Source of the DNA: Dokdonia sp. PRO95
GTDB lineage: Bacteria; Bacteroidota; Bacteroidia; Flavobacteriales; Flavobacteriaceae
Direction of reading: 5' to 3'
Assembly: GCF_000355805.1 (NCBI RefSeq)
Contig: NZ_CM001837.1
Span: 2,127,144 to 2,191,143 of the forward strand
DNA length: 64,000 nucleotides
Of this stretch, positions 43,861 through 52,112 are shown piece by piece (the stretch's first letter is position 1; every line of letters starts with the position of its first letter). The position numbers and the translations under genes are program-made. The notes under the pieces are model-generated. The model searched no databases. It was given only the letters and a program-made list of their open reading frames with translations, and was not told the DNA's origin.

Positions 43861-45324
43861 ATGGATAATCAAGAAATAAGAAATCTCGAGCCAAAAGCAC
43901 TCTGGAATAAATTTGCCGATCTTAATGCTGTACCACGACCTTCTAAAAAGGAGGAACGTGTGATTGCGTTTATGAAAGATTTTGGTACTAAACTAGGTCT
44001 AGAAACGATAGAGGATGAAGTAGGGAATGTGATTATAAGAAAACCAGCCACTGCAGGTCACGAAGATAAAAAGATGATTGTGATGCAGTCTCACCTTGAT
44101 ATGGTGCATCAAAAAAATAATGACACCGAGTTTGATTTTGACAATCAAGGTATTGAGATGTATGTAGATGGTGACTGGGTACGTGCGAAAGGCACTACAT
44201 TAGGAGCAGATAATGGTCTTGGAGTGGCGACCATAATGGCTGTGCTTGAAAGTACTACCATAGAGCACCCCGCTATTGAGGCGCTTTTTACAATAGATGA
44301 AGAGACTGGGATGACAGGAGCAATGGGTCTTAAAGGAGGAATTCTTAAAGGCGATATCTTACTTAACCTTGATACAGAAGAAGATGATGAGATAGGTGTA
44401 GGTTGTGCAGGTGGTGTAGACATCACGGCTACACGTACCTATACAGAAGAGGGACTGGATGACGGCCTTGTAGGTTATGAAGTAAAAGTGGCAGGTCTTA
44501 ATGGAGGCCACTCTGGGATGGATATAATAAAAGGCCTAGGTAACGCAAATAAGATGATGAACCGTCTCTTATACAATGCCGCGGAAAATTTTGAAATACG
44601 TATATCTAGTCTAGATGGCGGTAGTTTACGTAACGCAATACCAAGAGAGAGTGTGGCTATCATAGCTGTAGACGAAAATCAGAAAGCTGCTTTTGAAGCA
44701 GATTTTACAGATATGGCGGCAGCAATACACGGTGAATATGCTTCACTAGAAAAAGAGCTAGAGCTTTCTATCAAGCAAATAGATCTCGATGATAATGTGA
44801 TGAGTCTTGAGTCACAAGCACAGTTCCTTAAAGCTATCTACGCGGCACATAATGGTGTGTACAGAATGAGTCCAGATATAGCAGACCTAGTAGAGACATC
44901 AAATAACATAGCGAGAGTTATAGTAAAAGATGGAAGTATAAAAATAGGATGTCTTACTCGCTCATCTGTAGATAGCTCTAAAGATGATCTTGCAAATACA
45001 CTTACAGCTACTTTTGAGCTTGCAGGTTTTGGTGTAGCGCTTTCTGGAGATTATCCAGGATGGGCGCCAAATATGGATAGTGCCATTTTGAAAGTTCTTG
45101 AAGCAAAGTATAAAGAAATAAATAATGAAGCTCCACACGTAGCTGCTTGTCACGCAGGATTAGAGTGTGGTATTTTAGGTCAAAACTATCCTGAGATGGA
45201 TATGATATCCTTTGGGCCTACTATAAAAGGAGCGCACTCTCCAGATGAGAGAGCAAGTATCTCAAGTGCTCAGAAGTACTGGGATTTTGTTATTGAGATC
45301 TTAAAGGATATACCAGTGGCTTAA
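43861..45324 (+). CDS. pepD: Aminoacyl-histidine dipeptidase (M20 family, PepD)
   Basis: This zinc dipeptidase of 487 residues (from ATG 43861; a GTG six codons earlier is possible) cleaves beta-Ala-His and other dipeptides in the cytoplasm. Metal and catalytic residues are in VMQSHLDMVHQK, LGADNGLGVA, TIDEETGMTGA and LNLDTEEDDEIGVGCAGG. HAGLECGILGQ supplies the last ligand region. It ends at a bidirectional terminator shared with the convergent isomerase operon. Confidence 0.94.
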   Translation: MDNQEIRNLEPKALWNKFADLNAVPRPSKKEERVIAFMKDFGTKLGLETIEDEVGNVIIRKPATAGHEDKKMIVMQSHLDMVHQKNNDTEFDFDNQGIEMYVDGDWVRAKGTTLGADNGLGVATIMAVLESTTIEHPAIEALFTIDEETGMTGAMGLKGGILKGDILLNLDTEEDDEIGVGCAGGVDITATRTYTEEGLDDGLVGYEVKVAGLNGGHSGMDIIKGLGNANKMMNRLLYNAAENFEIRISSLDGGSLRNAIPRESVAIIAVDENQKAAFEADFTDMAAAIHGEYASLEKELELSIKQIDLDDNVMSLESQAQFLKAIYAAHNGVYRMSPDIADLVETSNNIARVIVKDGSIKIGCLTRSSVDSSKDDLANTLTATFELAGFGVALSGDYPGWAPNMDSAILKVLEAKYKEINNEAPHVAACHAGLECGILGQNYPEMDMISFGPTIKGAHSPDERASISSAQKYWDFVIEILKDIPVA

Positions 45325-45352
45325 TTCTTAGTCTCTTTTTCAAATTATTAGA

Positions 45353-45392
45353 TAAAAAAAAGCTAGCCATCGTGAGATGGCTAGCTTTTTTT
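45353..45392. terminator. Bidirectional terminator between pepD and the isomerase operon
   Basis: AAAAAAAGCTAGCCATC-gtga-GATGGCTAGCTTTTTTT is a perfect stem with A/T runs on both sides, so it can stop transcription from both convergent units. Confidence 0.93.
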
Positions 45393-45411
45393 ATGTGCTG
45401 TATTCTTTGTA

Positions 45412-46584
45412 TTACTTTACAATCTCTACAAGTTCAATTTCAAATACAAGATCTGCCTTAGGAGGTATTGCGCCAGGGTAGCCTTGCGCTCCATATCCTA
45501 AGTGGTAAGGTATAAACAATGTTGCTTTATCACCTACAGACATCAATTGAAGTCCTTCTTTAAATCCAGCAATAAGTCTCGCTTCTGGGCTATATACTGT
45601 TTCAAGAAGTTTGTATTGTCCAGCTGCTTTCTTGCGGTCATCTAGTTTATTATTTGCAGCAGCAACTTCTTCGCTGCTAGTGTCAAATAGTTCTCCAGTT
45701 GTAAAGAATCCAGCATATTCTACTTTTACTTTTTGACCCGTATTAGGCTTAATTCCTTTGCCTTTTTGATCAAAATAGATTCCTAATCCGCTAGGAAGTT
45801 CTTCAATGTTTTCTCTTTTTGCGTCAAGTTCTGCTTTTTTACCAGCAAACTGCTTTGCTTTCTCTGCAGCTTCTTTTGCTTTGTTTTCCTCAAAGGCTGC
45901 TAGTTCATTAGTAAAAGTCTCACTAGCGTTGTAGTTTTTTACATCGCTTCCTTTTCTAATGATATTAACTTGTTGGATAATTACTGGATTTTTTGGCTTT
46001 CCAGCACGTGGATCTTGAAGTTCTACTTCTGTAATAGCATCAACCACTTCTAATCCAGTAACGATTTTACCCCAAACTGTATGACAGCTTACTCTAGGGT
46101 TGCTACAGTTTTTGAGATTTCCATTTGAGTCATAACCATCAAGGTGTGGTGTTGCTTTATGAGTAATAAAAAACTGACTACCATTAGTTGCAAATCCAGA
46201 ATTTGCCATAGATAATACACCTGCAGAATCATGTCTACGCTCTGGTGTAAGTTCGTCAAAGAACTTGTATCCAGGATCACCAGAACCGGTTCCTGTAGGA
46301 TCGCCACCTTGAATCATAAAGTCCTTAATAATTCTATGAAAAGTTAATCCGTTATAAAATGGCTTTCCTGTATATGTGCTATCTGCTAGAGGATGTGTTC
46401 CTTCTGCTAGCGCAACAAAATTTGCAACCGTTGCTGGAGCGTCATTGTAAAAAAGCTCAGCAACCATAGTTCCTTTATCAGTTATGATTTCTGCATATAG
46501 TCCATCGCCTAGATCTGGATATTTATCATTACATGAAAAGAGTGATAAAATTACTGCAACTAATAACATACTTGTTTTCTTCAT
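45412..46584 (-). CDS. Cyclophilin-FKBP double peptidyl-prolyl isomerase lipoprotein
   Basis: This 390-residue protein has a lipoprotein signal (MKKTSMLLVAVILSLFSC). Residues about 28-212 are a cyclophilin (FHRIIKDFMIQGGDPTGTGSG, then SQFFITHKATPHLDG). A charged Lys/Ala/Glu helix (about 225-262) links to an FKBP domain (about 265-390: VKVEYAGFFTTGELFDTS, then IAGFKEGLQLMSVGDKATLFIPYHLGYG). Two isomerase families in one chain are unusual. It should fold proteins in the periplasm. It lies downstream of gldI with a 14-bp gap, in one operon. Confidence 0.92.
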   Translation of the reverse strand: MKKTSMLLVAVILSLFSCNDKYPDLGDGLYAEIITDKGTMVAELFYNDAPATVANFVALAEGTHPLADSTYTGKPFYNGLTFHRIIKDFMIQGGDPTGTGSGDPGYKFFDELTPERRHDSAGVLSMANSGFATNGSQFFITHKATPHLDGYDSNGNLKNCSNPRVSCHTVWGKIVTGLEVVDAITEVELQDPRAGKPKNPVIIQQVNIIRKGSDVKNYNASETFTNELAAFEENKAKEAAEKAKQFAGKKAELDAKRENIEELPSGLGIYFDQKGKGIKPNTGQKVKVEYAGFFTTGELFDTSSEEVAAANNKLDDRKKAAGQYKLLETVYSPEARLIAGFKEGLQLMSVGDKATLFIPYHLGYGAQGYPGAIPPKADLVFEIELVEIVK

Positions 46585-46598
46585 TGTTTGAGATTTAT

Positions 46599-47150
46599 TT
46601 ATTCGTTTGATTGGTCTTTTATTTCTAGTAATGTAACGGTACTACGCACAGGGGTATTGCTAGGTATTCTATCTTCAAAACCGTAATACCCATAAGCTTT
46701 GTAACTAGGGAATAGAAACGTCATTGTTTCTCCTTCCTTCATTAATTTAAGTCCTTCCCTTATCCCTGTGATGATATCTGGATTACTTTGATCTATTTGA
46801 GTAACTGTATTTCCTAATTCTTCTTGCGTGACTAGTTCTTTACCTGCTATTGTTGCTAGGTTGTAATTAAACAAAACAAGATCACCTACTTGAGGTGCCT
46901 GCTTACCTAAAGTATCTTTGGCAATATAAGAATACCAGAAACCATTAGAAGATGAGTTGTAAGAGTTTAATGTATCAGTGGCTATATACTTTTCAATAGC
47001 AGCTTCATCTTGAGCAATAAGCTCTTTATTACGAGAGATAGTCTCCGTTTTTACGTAAGACCCTGTATTTTGAGAAACTGGTCTGCGTGCAACGGTCTCA
47101 GAACATGAGACAAATAATAGTATGGACAACAGAAGTATTAAATTTCTCAT
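46599..47150 (-). CDS. gldI: Gliding motility lipoprotein GldI, FKBP-type isomerase
   Basis: This 183-residue lipoprotein (MRNLILLLSILLFVSC) has an N-terminal helical region (about 40-75) and an FKBP domain (about 80-180: VGDLVLFNYNLATIAGKEL, GIREGLKLMKEGETMTFLFPSYKAYGYYG). GldI is needed for gliding in Flavobacterium johnsoniae, where it acts as a periplasmic folding factor for the motility and type IX machinery. It overlaps the upstream phosphoesterase gene by four bases. Confidence 0.9.
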   Translation of the reverse strand: MRNLILLLSILLFVSCSETVARRPVSQNTGSYVKTETISRNKELIAQDEAAIEKYIATDTLNSYNSSSNGFWYSYIAKDTLGKQAPQVGDLVLFNYNLATIAGKELVTQEELGNTVTQIDQSNPDIITGIREGLKLMKEGETMTFLFPSYKAYGYYGFEDRIPSNTPVRSTVTLLEIKDQSNE

Positions 47151-48163
47151 GATATTAATTGGTCTTTATATGAAGGAAGTAATTGTTTGAAATTTTCAAT
47201 AGTTTCTGCTAGTGCTACCTCGCTTCTTCCGCCTGCAGCATTGGTATGTCCTCCACCATTATAATGTGCTCTAGCAAATTCATTTACAGAAAAGTCACCT
47301 TTGGATCTCAGTGACATTTTTATGATGCTATCTGCTTTATGTTCTATAAATATCACAGCAAATATAATGCCCTCTAGTGAAAGACAGTAATTTACAAAAC
47401 CTTCGGTATCTCCTTTTTGAAAATTATGGTCATCTAGCTCTTGTTGTGTCATTGTGATAAAAGCAGTTTTATACTCCCGTAAGACAACAAGATTGCTAAG
47501 TGCAACACCTAAAAGCTGTAATCTAGATTCGCTATTGGTGTCATAAATATTTTGATGTATCTGGTCATTATTTGCTCCTTTTTTAATGAGAGAAGCAATA
47601 ACCTCGTGAGTAATCGCAGTAGTAGATGAGAATCTAAAAGATCCCGTATCTGTCATAATACCTGTATACAGACAGCTGGCCATATCTGCAGTAATCACAT
47701 CCTCATCGCCTAGTGATTTTATAAAGTGATATACCATTTCACACGTACTACTCATGCTTGTGTCACTATAAGTTACTGCCGCATAAGTGTCTGGCTGCTG
47801 GTGGTGATCTATCATTATAAATGGTGCTTCCACACTTTCAAGCACCTCTTCTAAGTCTCCTACTCTAGAAAAGTGATTAAAGTCTAATGTAAATACAAGA
47901 TCTGCTGTTTTTATAGCATCACGCGCATTACTTGTGTTGGATGTATAGAAAAGCACCTCATTATGACCAGGCAACCACTTTAAAAAATGGGGATACTCAT
48001 TAGGAGCCACTACGACAGCCTCGTGACCTTTTGCGTTAAGGTATGCTGCAAGGGCTAGAGTACTTCCCATAGCATCGCCATCAGGATTTTTATGAGGAAT
48101 TACGGCAATCTTTTTTGAGCCTTTAAGGAGCTCTTTTGTTGTTGTGATTTGAGTGGTATTCAT
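47147..48163 (-). CDS. nrnA: DHH-family phosphoesterase (NrnA-like oligoribonuclease/pAp phosphatase)
   Basis: This cytoplasmic enzyme of 338 residues has HKNPDGDAMGS (24-34) and IDHHQQPD (118-125), the Mn-binding motifs of the DHH family. The C-terminal DHHA1 domain shows SLRSKGDFSVNEFARAHYNGGGHTNAAGG, the GGGH nucleotide-binding block. NrnA proteins degrade short RNA oligomers and dephosphorylate pAp. It heads the operon with gldI and the double isomerase. Confidence 0.87.
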   Translation of the reverse strand: MNTTQITTTKELLKGSKKIAVIPHKNPDGDAMGSTLALAAYLNAKGHEAVVVAPNEYPHFLKWLPGHNEVLFYTSNTSNARDAIKTADLVFTLDFNHFSRVGDLEEVLESVEAPFIMIDHHQQPDTYAAVTYSDTSMSSTCEMVYHFIKSLGDEDVITADMASCLYTGIMTDTGSFRFSSTTAITHEVIASLIKKGANNDQIHQNIYDTNSESRLQLLGVALSNLVVLREYKTAFITMTQQELDDHNFQKGDTEGFVNYCLSLEGIIFAVIFIEHKADSIIKMSLRSKGDFSVNEFARAHYNGGGHTNAAGGRSEVALAETIENFKQLLPSYKDQLIS

Positions 48164-48270
48164 AGTTTGCGAAGATACAATTTCTCTTGTGCTCTATTTC
48201 TGCTTGTGATTAAATATTTAGGTTTTCAAGTAGATGAAAAACTTAATATGGTGTTAACATTAAAAAGCAG

Positions 48271-48278
48271 TATTTTTG
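48271..48278 (+). promoter_or_regulatory. Probable -7 element of the ndk promoter
   Basis: TATTTTTG followed by CACG fits TAnnTTTG exactly, but no good TTG stands 19-20 bp upstream. It lies about 120 bp before ndk, leaving a long leader that contains a one-sided copy of the genome palindrome. Confidence 0.45.
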
Positions 48279-48304
48279 CACGCGATTTCAAGAAAGAGTT
48301 TTTA

Positions 48305-48317
48305 CGCTTTCGCGAAA
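48305..48317. repeat. TTTCGCGAAA core with left arm only
   Basis: It lies in the ndk leader. The right side continues ATTTT instead of GCG. Confidence 0.75.
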
Positions 48318-48399
48318 ATTTTAAAAGCTCAACACGTGGGCATCTAAAAACTAAGTGAAGGTAGGGAAATAATACCGCCATTGCAGAAATTAAAGAATT

Positions 48400-48816
48400 A
48401 TGACAAACAGAACTTTTACAATGATTAAGCCTGATGGCGTTGAGAATGGACACATCGGAGCAATTTTAGAAAAAATCACTGCTAGTGGTTTCCGTATCGT
48501 AGCGATGAAGCTTACTCAAATGACAAAGGCAGATGCTGAGACGTTTTATGCTGTACACAATGAGCGTCCATTCTTTGGAGAGCTTGTAGAGTTTATGACA
48601 CGCGGACCTATCGTTGCAGCGGTACTTGAAAAAGAAAACGCAGTAGCAGATTTCCGTACGTTAATAGGAGCTACTAACCCTGCAGATGCTGCCGAAGGTA
48701 CTATACGTGCACTTTATGCAACTTCTATGGGAGAAAACGCAGTACACGGTTCTGATAGTGATGAGAATGCAGCTATAGAAAGCGCTTTTCACTTTGCTGG
48801 ACGTGAGATGTTTTAA
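48400..48816 (+). CDS. ndk: Nucleoside-diphosphate kinase
   Basis: This 138-residue enzyme moves the gamma phosphate of ATP to NDPs. [10 protein letters not shown] (5-14) and the active-site NAVHGSDS (113-120, catalytic H116) are intact. Length is normal. It is divergent from the nrnA-like gene and is followed by a terminator and a repeat. Confidence 0.97.
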   Translation: MTNRTFTMIKPDGVENGHIGAILEKITASGFRIVAMKLTQMTKADAETFYAVHNERPFFGELVEFMTRGPIVAAVLEKENAVADFRTLIGATNPADAAEGTIRALYATSMGENAVHGSDSDENAAIESAFHFAGREMF

Positions 48817-48868
48817 TTGCTAGCGCAGTTACAAACTACCATATAAGGTGTTTTACACCATACTTTAA

Positions 48869-48898
48869 AAGTCTCTCTATAAACGAGAGGCTTTTTTT
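48869..48898 (+). terminator. Rho-independent terminator of ndk
   Basis: AGTCTCTC-tataaac-GAGAGGCT with a G-T pair is followed by seven T, about 50 bp past the stop. Confidence 0.82.
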
Positions 48899-48914
48899 GT
48901 GCCTTCATTTTTTT

Positions 48915-49024
48915 GCGTTAAGGATAGCAGCGGTTACCCCACAGGAGTGCAGCAAGTGGAGGGACGACACTTGTGTAGCGACGAGGAGTATGAGCGTATA
49001 GCCTGCCTCGTAGAGGAACGCCCA
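48915..49024. repeat. Dispersed element (GCGTnAGGATAG type), copy 2
   Basis: This copy begins GCGTTAAGGATAGCAGCGG and reads GAGTATGAGCGTATAGCC near the end, closing with GGAACGCCC. Its centre (about 50 bp) differs from copy 1 at 41757-41885, while the ends are kept. Confidence 0.72.
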
Positions 49025-49146
49025 AAAGTGCCAAAACAACTTCATAACTGTGGGTTATAGAACGATAAAAATGAGATTTACAACGTTTGAAATTGCGTTA
49101 ATGTATATCTATTAATGTAATAGCAAATAAATTAATTAATTATAGC

Positions 49147-49154
49147 TATTTTTG
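49147..49154 (+). promoter_or_regulatory. Probable -7 element of the typA promoter
   Basis: TATTTTTG followed by CACCGC is a perfect -7 match 34 bp before the start. The expected TTG 19-20 bp upstream is absent, so the -33 part is weak. Confidence 0.5.
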
Positions 49155-49188
49155 CACCGCCAAAAACACGGCATTAATACAACCTATT

Positions 49189-50985
49189 ATGGACATAAGG
49201 AATATCGCGATTATCGCCCACGTAGACCACGGTAAAACAACCCTGGTAGACAAAATTATGTATCACTGTGAGCTTTTTAGAGAAAATGAGTCTAAAGGTG
49301 AGCTTATATTAGATAACAATGACCTGGAGCGTGAGCGCGGGATTACTATTACTTCAAAAAACGTTTCTGTAACCTACAAGGGTACTAAGATTAATATCAT
49401 TGATACTCCTGGTCACGCCGATTTTGGTGGAGAGGTAGAGCGTGTATTAAATATGGCAGATGGTGTGTGTCTACTTGTAGATGCCTTTGAAGGACCTATG
49501 CCACAAACACGTTTTGTATTACAGAAGGCAATAGACCTTGGTCTTAAGCCTTGTGTGGTTGTAAATAAAGTAGATAAAGAAAACTGTACTCCAGAGGAAG
49601 TACACGAGAAGGTTTTTGACCTTATGTTTGAACTAGGTGCCGAAGAGTGGCAACTAGACTTCCCTACAGTATACGGAAGTGCAAAAAATAACTGGATGTC
49701 TGACGACTGGCAGAAGGAAACAGACTCTATCGAGCCATTATTAGAAATGGTTATGGAGCACATACCAGTACCAGAAACTAAAGAAGGAAACACGCAGATG
49801 CTTATCACATCTCTAGACTTCTCTTCTTTTACAGGTCGTATCGCAATAGGACGTCTTAACCGTGGTGAGCTTAAAGAAGGTATGCAAGTATCTCTTGTAA
49901 AGCGCGATGGTACTATTAAGAAAACTCGTATTAAAGAACTTCATACTTTTGACGGTTTAGGTCGTATTAAAGTAGAGACAGTACAAGCAGGTGATATCTG
50001 TGCGATTGTAGGTCTTGAAGGATTTGAGATAGGTGATACTGTAGCAGATTTTGAAAACCCAGAAGGTCTTGCAACGATTGATATTGATGAGCCTACAATG
50101 AGTATGTTATTCTCTATTAACGATTCTCCTTTCTTTGGAAAAGACGGAAAGTTTGTAACATCACGTCACATTAAAGATCGTCTTACTAAAGAACTAGAAA
50201 AGAACCTTGCCCTACGTGTAAACGATACAGATAGTGCAGATAAGTTCTTAGTATATGGTCGTGGGGTAATGCACCTTTCTGTACTTATCGAGACAATGCG
50301 TCGCGAGGGGTATGAATTACAGATAGGACAGCCTCAAGTAATTATAAAAGAAATAGACGGTGTAAAATGTGAGCCGGTAGAAGAGCTTACTATTGACCTT
50401 CCAGAAAATGTTTCTGGTCGTGCAGTAGAGTTTGTAACAATGCGTAAAGGTGAGATGCTTTCTATGGAAGCAAAAGGTGAGCGTATGATTATAGAATTCT
50501 TAATCCCATCACGTGGTATTATAGGATTACGTAACCAACTTCTTACTGCAACTGCTGGAGAAGCTATTATGGCACACCGCTTTAAAGAATACCAGCCTTT
50601 TAAAGGTGATATCCCTGGACGTATTTCTGGATCACTTGTATCTATGGAAAACGGTACAGCTATCCCTTACTCTATAGATAAACTTCAAGATCGTGGTAAG
50701 TTTTTCGTATCACCAGGTGAAGATATCTATGAAGGTCAAGTAATAGGTGAAAACTCTCGTCAGGATGATATGAATATCAATATCACAAAAGCAAAGAAGC
50801 AGTCTAACGTACGTTCTTCTGGAGCAGATGATAAGGCTAAGATTGTACCTGCAATTAAGTTCTCACTAGAGGAAGCACTAGAATATATTCAGAAAGATGA
50901 GTATGTAGAGGTAACTCCTAATCACTTAAGACTACGTAAGATTTACTTAAAAGAAGTAGACCGTAAGCGTAACAAGATTGCTTAA
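49189..50985 (+). CDS. typA: Translational GTPase TypA/BipA
   Basis: This ribosome-binding GTPase has 598 residues, the normal length. AHVDHGKT (10-17), RGITI (50-54), DTPGHADFGGEV (72-83) and NKVDK (126-130) are the G motifs. Domains II, III and V and the BipA-specific C-terminal domain follow. It acts on 50S assembly and stress adaptation in other bacteria. It is a single-gene unit with its own terminator. Confidence 0.97.
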   Translation: MDIRNIAIIAHVDHGKTTLVDKIMYHCELFRENESKGELILDNNDLERERGITITSKNVSVTYKGTKINIIDTPGHADFGGEVERVLNMADGVCLLVDAFEGPMPQTRFVLQKAIDLGLKPCVVVNKVDKENCTPEEVHEKVFDLMFELGAEEWQLDFPTVYGSAKNNWMSDDWQKETDSIEPLLEMVMEHIPVPETKEGNTQMLITSLDFSSFTGRIAIGRLNRGELKEGMQVSLVKRDGTIKKTRIKELHTFDGLGRIKVETVQAGDICAIVGLEGFEIGDTVADFENPEGLATIDIDEPTMSMLFSINDSPFFGKDGKFVTSRHIKDRLTKELEKNLALRVNDTDSADKFLVYGRGVMHLSVLIETMRREGYELQIGQPQVIIKEIDGVKCEPVEELTIDLPENVSGRAVEFVTMRKGEMLSMEAKGERMIIEFLIPSRGIIGLRNQLLTATAGEAIMAHRFKEYQPFKGDIPGRISGSLVSMENGTAIPYSIDKLQDRGKFFVSPGEDIYEGQVIGENSRQDDMNINITKAKKQSNVRSSGADDKAKIVPAIKFSLEEALEYIQKDEYVEVTPNHLRLRKIYLKEVDRKRNKIA

Positions 50986-51009
50986 GGATTTAATATTCTT
51001 AGAAATCAT

Positions 51010-51040
51010 AAACCCCGCTCTATGAGAGTGGGGTTTTTTT
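51010..51040 (+). terminator. Rho-independent terminator of typA
   Basis: CCCCGCTCT-atg-AGAGTGGGG (one G-T pair) is followed by seven T, 25 bp past the stop. The genome palindrome follows at once (51044-51059). Confidence 0.92.
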
Positions 51041-51043
51041 ATG

Positions 51044-51059
51044 CGCTTTCGCGAAAGCG
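51044..51059. repeat. TTTCGCGAAA palindrome, 16 bp, intergenic
   Basis: It follows four bases after the T-run of the typA terminator. Confidence 0.9.
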
Positions 51060-51110
51060 TAATTTAATCTCTTACCATATCCTATAGAATTAAAAATAGT
51101 TTTACTTTTA

Positions 51111-52112
51111 TTGAAATATCCTAAAACTCGCAACCAAACCATCTATACTGTAAAAAAATATCAATCCGCAGATGTCCAGCGCTGGAACAAATTTGTAGCA
51201 CAGGCAAAAAATGCGACCTTTCTACACGACCGTTCCTTTATGGAGTATCACAGCGATAGGTTTACAGATTACTCGCTGCTGGTTTACAAGGGTGAAAAAC
51301 TTGTAGCACTCCTTCCGGCAAATGCAGACGGAAATGATCTATACAGTCATCAGGGATTAACGTATGGTGGTATTTTGCTTTCGCGAAAGCAAAAACTACA
51401 AGATGTCATAGCAATTACTCAAGAAATATTAAAGTATGCGCAGCAGCAAGGCTTCATATCTTTATATCTAAAACAACTTCCCACGTTTTATGCGGTGATG
51501 CCCAGTGATGAGTTTGAGTATATCGTACAACTACTCAGTGCAAGCTGTTACCGGGTAGATACTGCGTCTGTGATAAATTACAGGAATAAATTATCCATAC
51601 AATCTAATCGTATGGAAGGAGTAAAAAAGGGAGAAAGAGCAGGTCTGGTTATTAAAGAGGAAGTAGGTTTTGACAACTTTTGGAACGAGATACTCGTACC
51701 TAATCTAAAGGAAAAACATCAATCACAACCCACACATACCCTAGAGGAAATAAAAAAGCTACAAGCTTCTTTTCCAGAAAACATAAGGCAGTTTAATGTC
51801 TACCATAATAATACGATAGTAGGAGGAGCGACTATATTCGAGACTAAAACCACGGCACACGTTCAATATATTTCGGCGGGAGAGAATAAGCAGGAGTTAG
51901 GAACGCTTGACTTCTTGTTTTATGAACTCATAGAGGAAACCTTTGCACATAAAGACTATTTTGATTTTGGTATTTCAAACGAAGAGGGCGGCACAAAACT
52001 TAATAGGGGCTTATCTTACTGGAAAGAATGTTTTGGAGCACGTACCCACGTTCACAAATTCTATAAAGTTGCCGTGCAGAATCATTCACTACTTAAAGAT
52101 GTCTTGATATGA
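51111..52112 (+). CDS. GNAT/FemAB-like acyltransferase of a glycan locus
   Basis: This 333-residue protein starts at a TTG (MKYPKTRNQ). Its layout is that of the tandem GNAT / FemAB-like group: an N-terminal half with NATFLHDRSFMEYHSDRF and GEKLVALLPA, and a C-terminal half with VGGATIFETKTTAHVQYISAGE and GTLDFLFYELIEE...FDFGISNEEGGTKLNRGLSYWKECFG. Such proteins often acylate amino sugars in surface-glycan loci. The 22-bp palindrome (51373-51394) is read as LSRKQ. The stop overlaps the aminotransferase start by four bases, so its acceptor may be that 3-amino sugar. Confidence 0.72.
   Translation: MKYPKTRNQTIYTVKKYQSADVQRWNKFVAQAKNATFLHDRSFMEYHSDRFTDYSLLVYKGEKLVALLPANADGNDLYSHQGLTYGGILLSRKQKLQDVIAITQEILKYAQQQGFISLYLKQLPTFYAVMPSDEFEYIVQLLSASCYRVDTASVINYRNKLSIQSNRMEGVKKGERAGLVIKEEVGFDNFWNEILVPNLKEKHQSQPTHTLEEIKKLQASFPENIRQFNVYHNNTIVGGATIFETKTTAHVQYISAGENKQELGTLDFLFYELIEETFAHKDYFDFGISNEEGGTKLNRGLSYWKECFGARTHVHKFYKVAVQNHSLLKDVLI
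51373..51394. repeat. TTTCGCGAAA palindrome, 22 bp perfect
   Basis: The longest copy; the outer arms are TTTTGC and GCAAAA. It is read as LSRKQ in the acyltransferase at 51111. Confidence 0.9.

Larger units (their letters stand above)
48817..49188. other. 372-bp intergenic region between ndk and typA
   Basis: It contains the ndk terminator, a dispersed repeat (48915-49024) and the typA promoter -7 element. No gene or RNA gene is visible. Confidence 0.75.

Noticed and set aside
49413..49808. 131-codon minus-strand frame inside typA
   Set aside because: It is antisense to the strongly conserved GTPase domain, and its Ser/Thr-rich translation is typical of codon-bias shadows.
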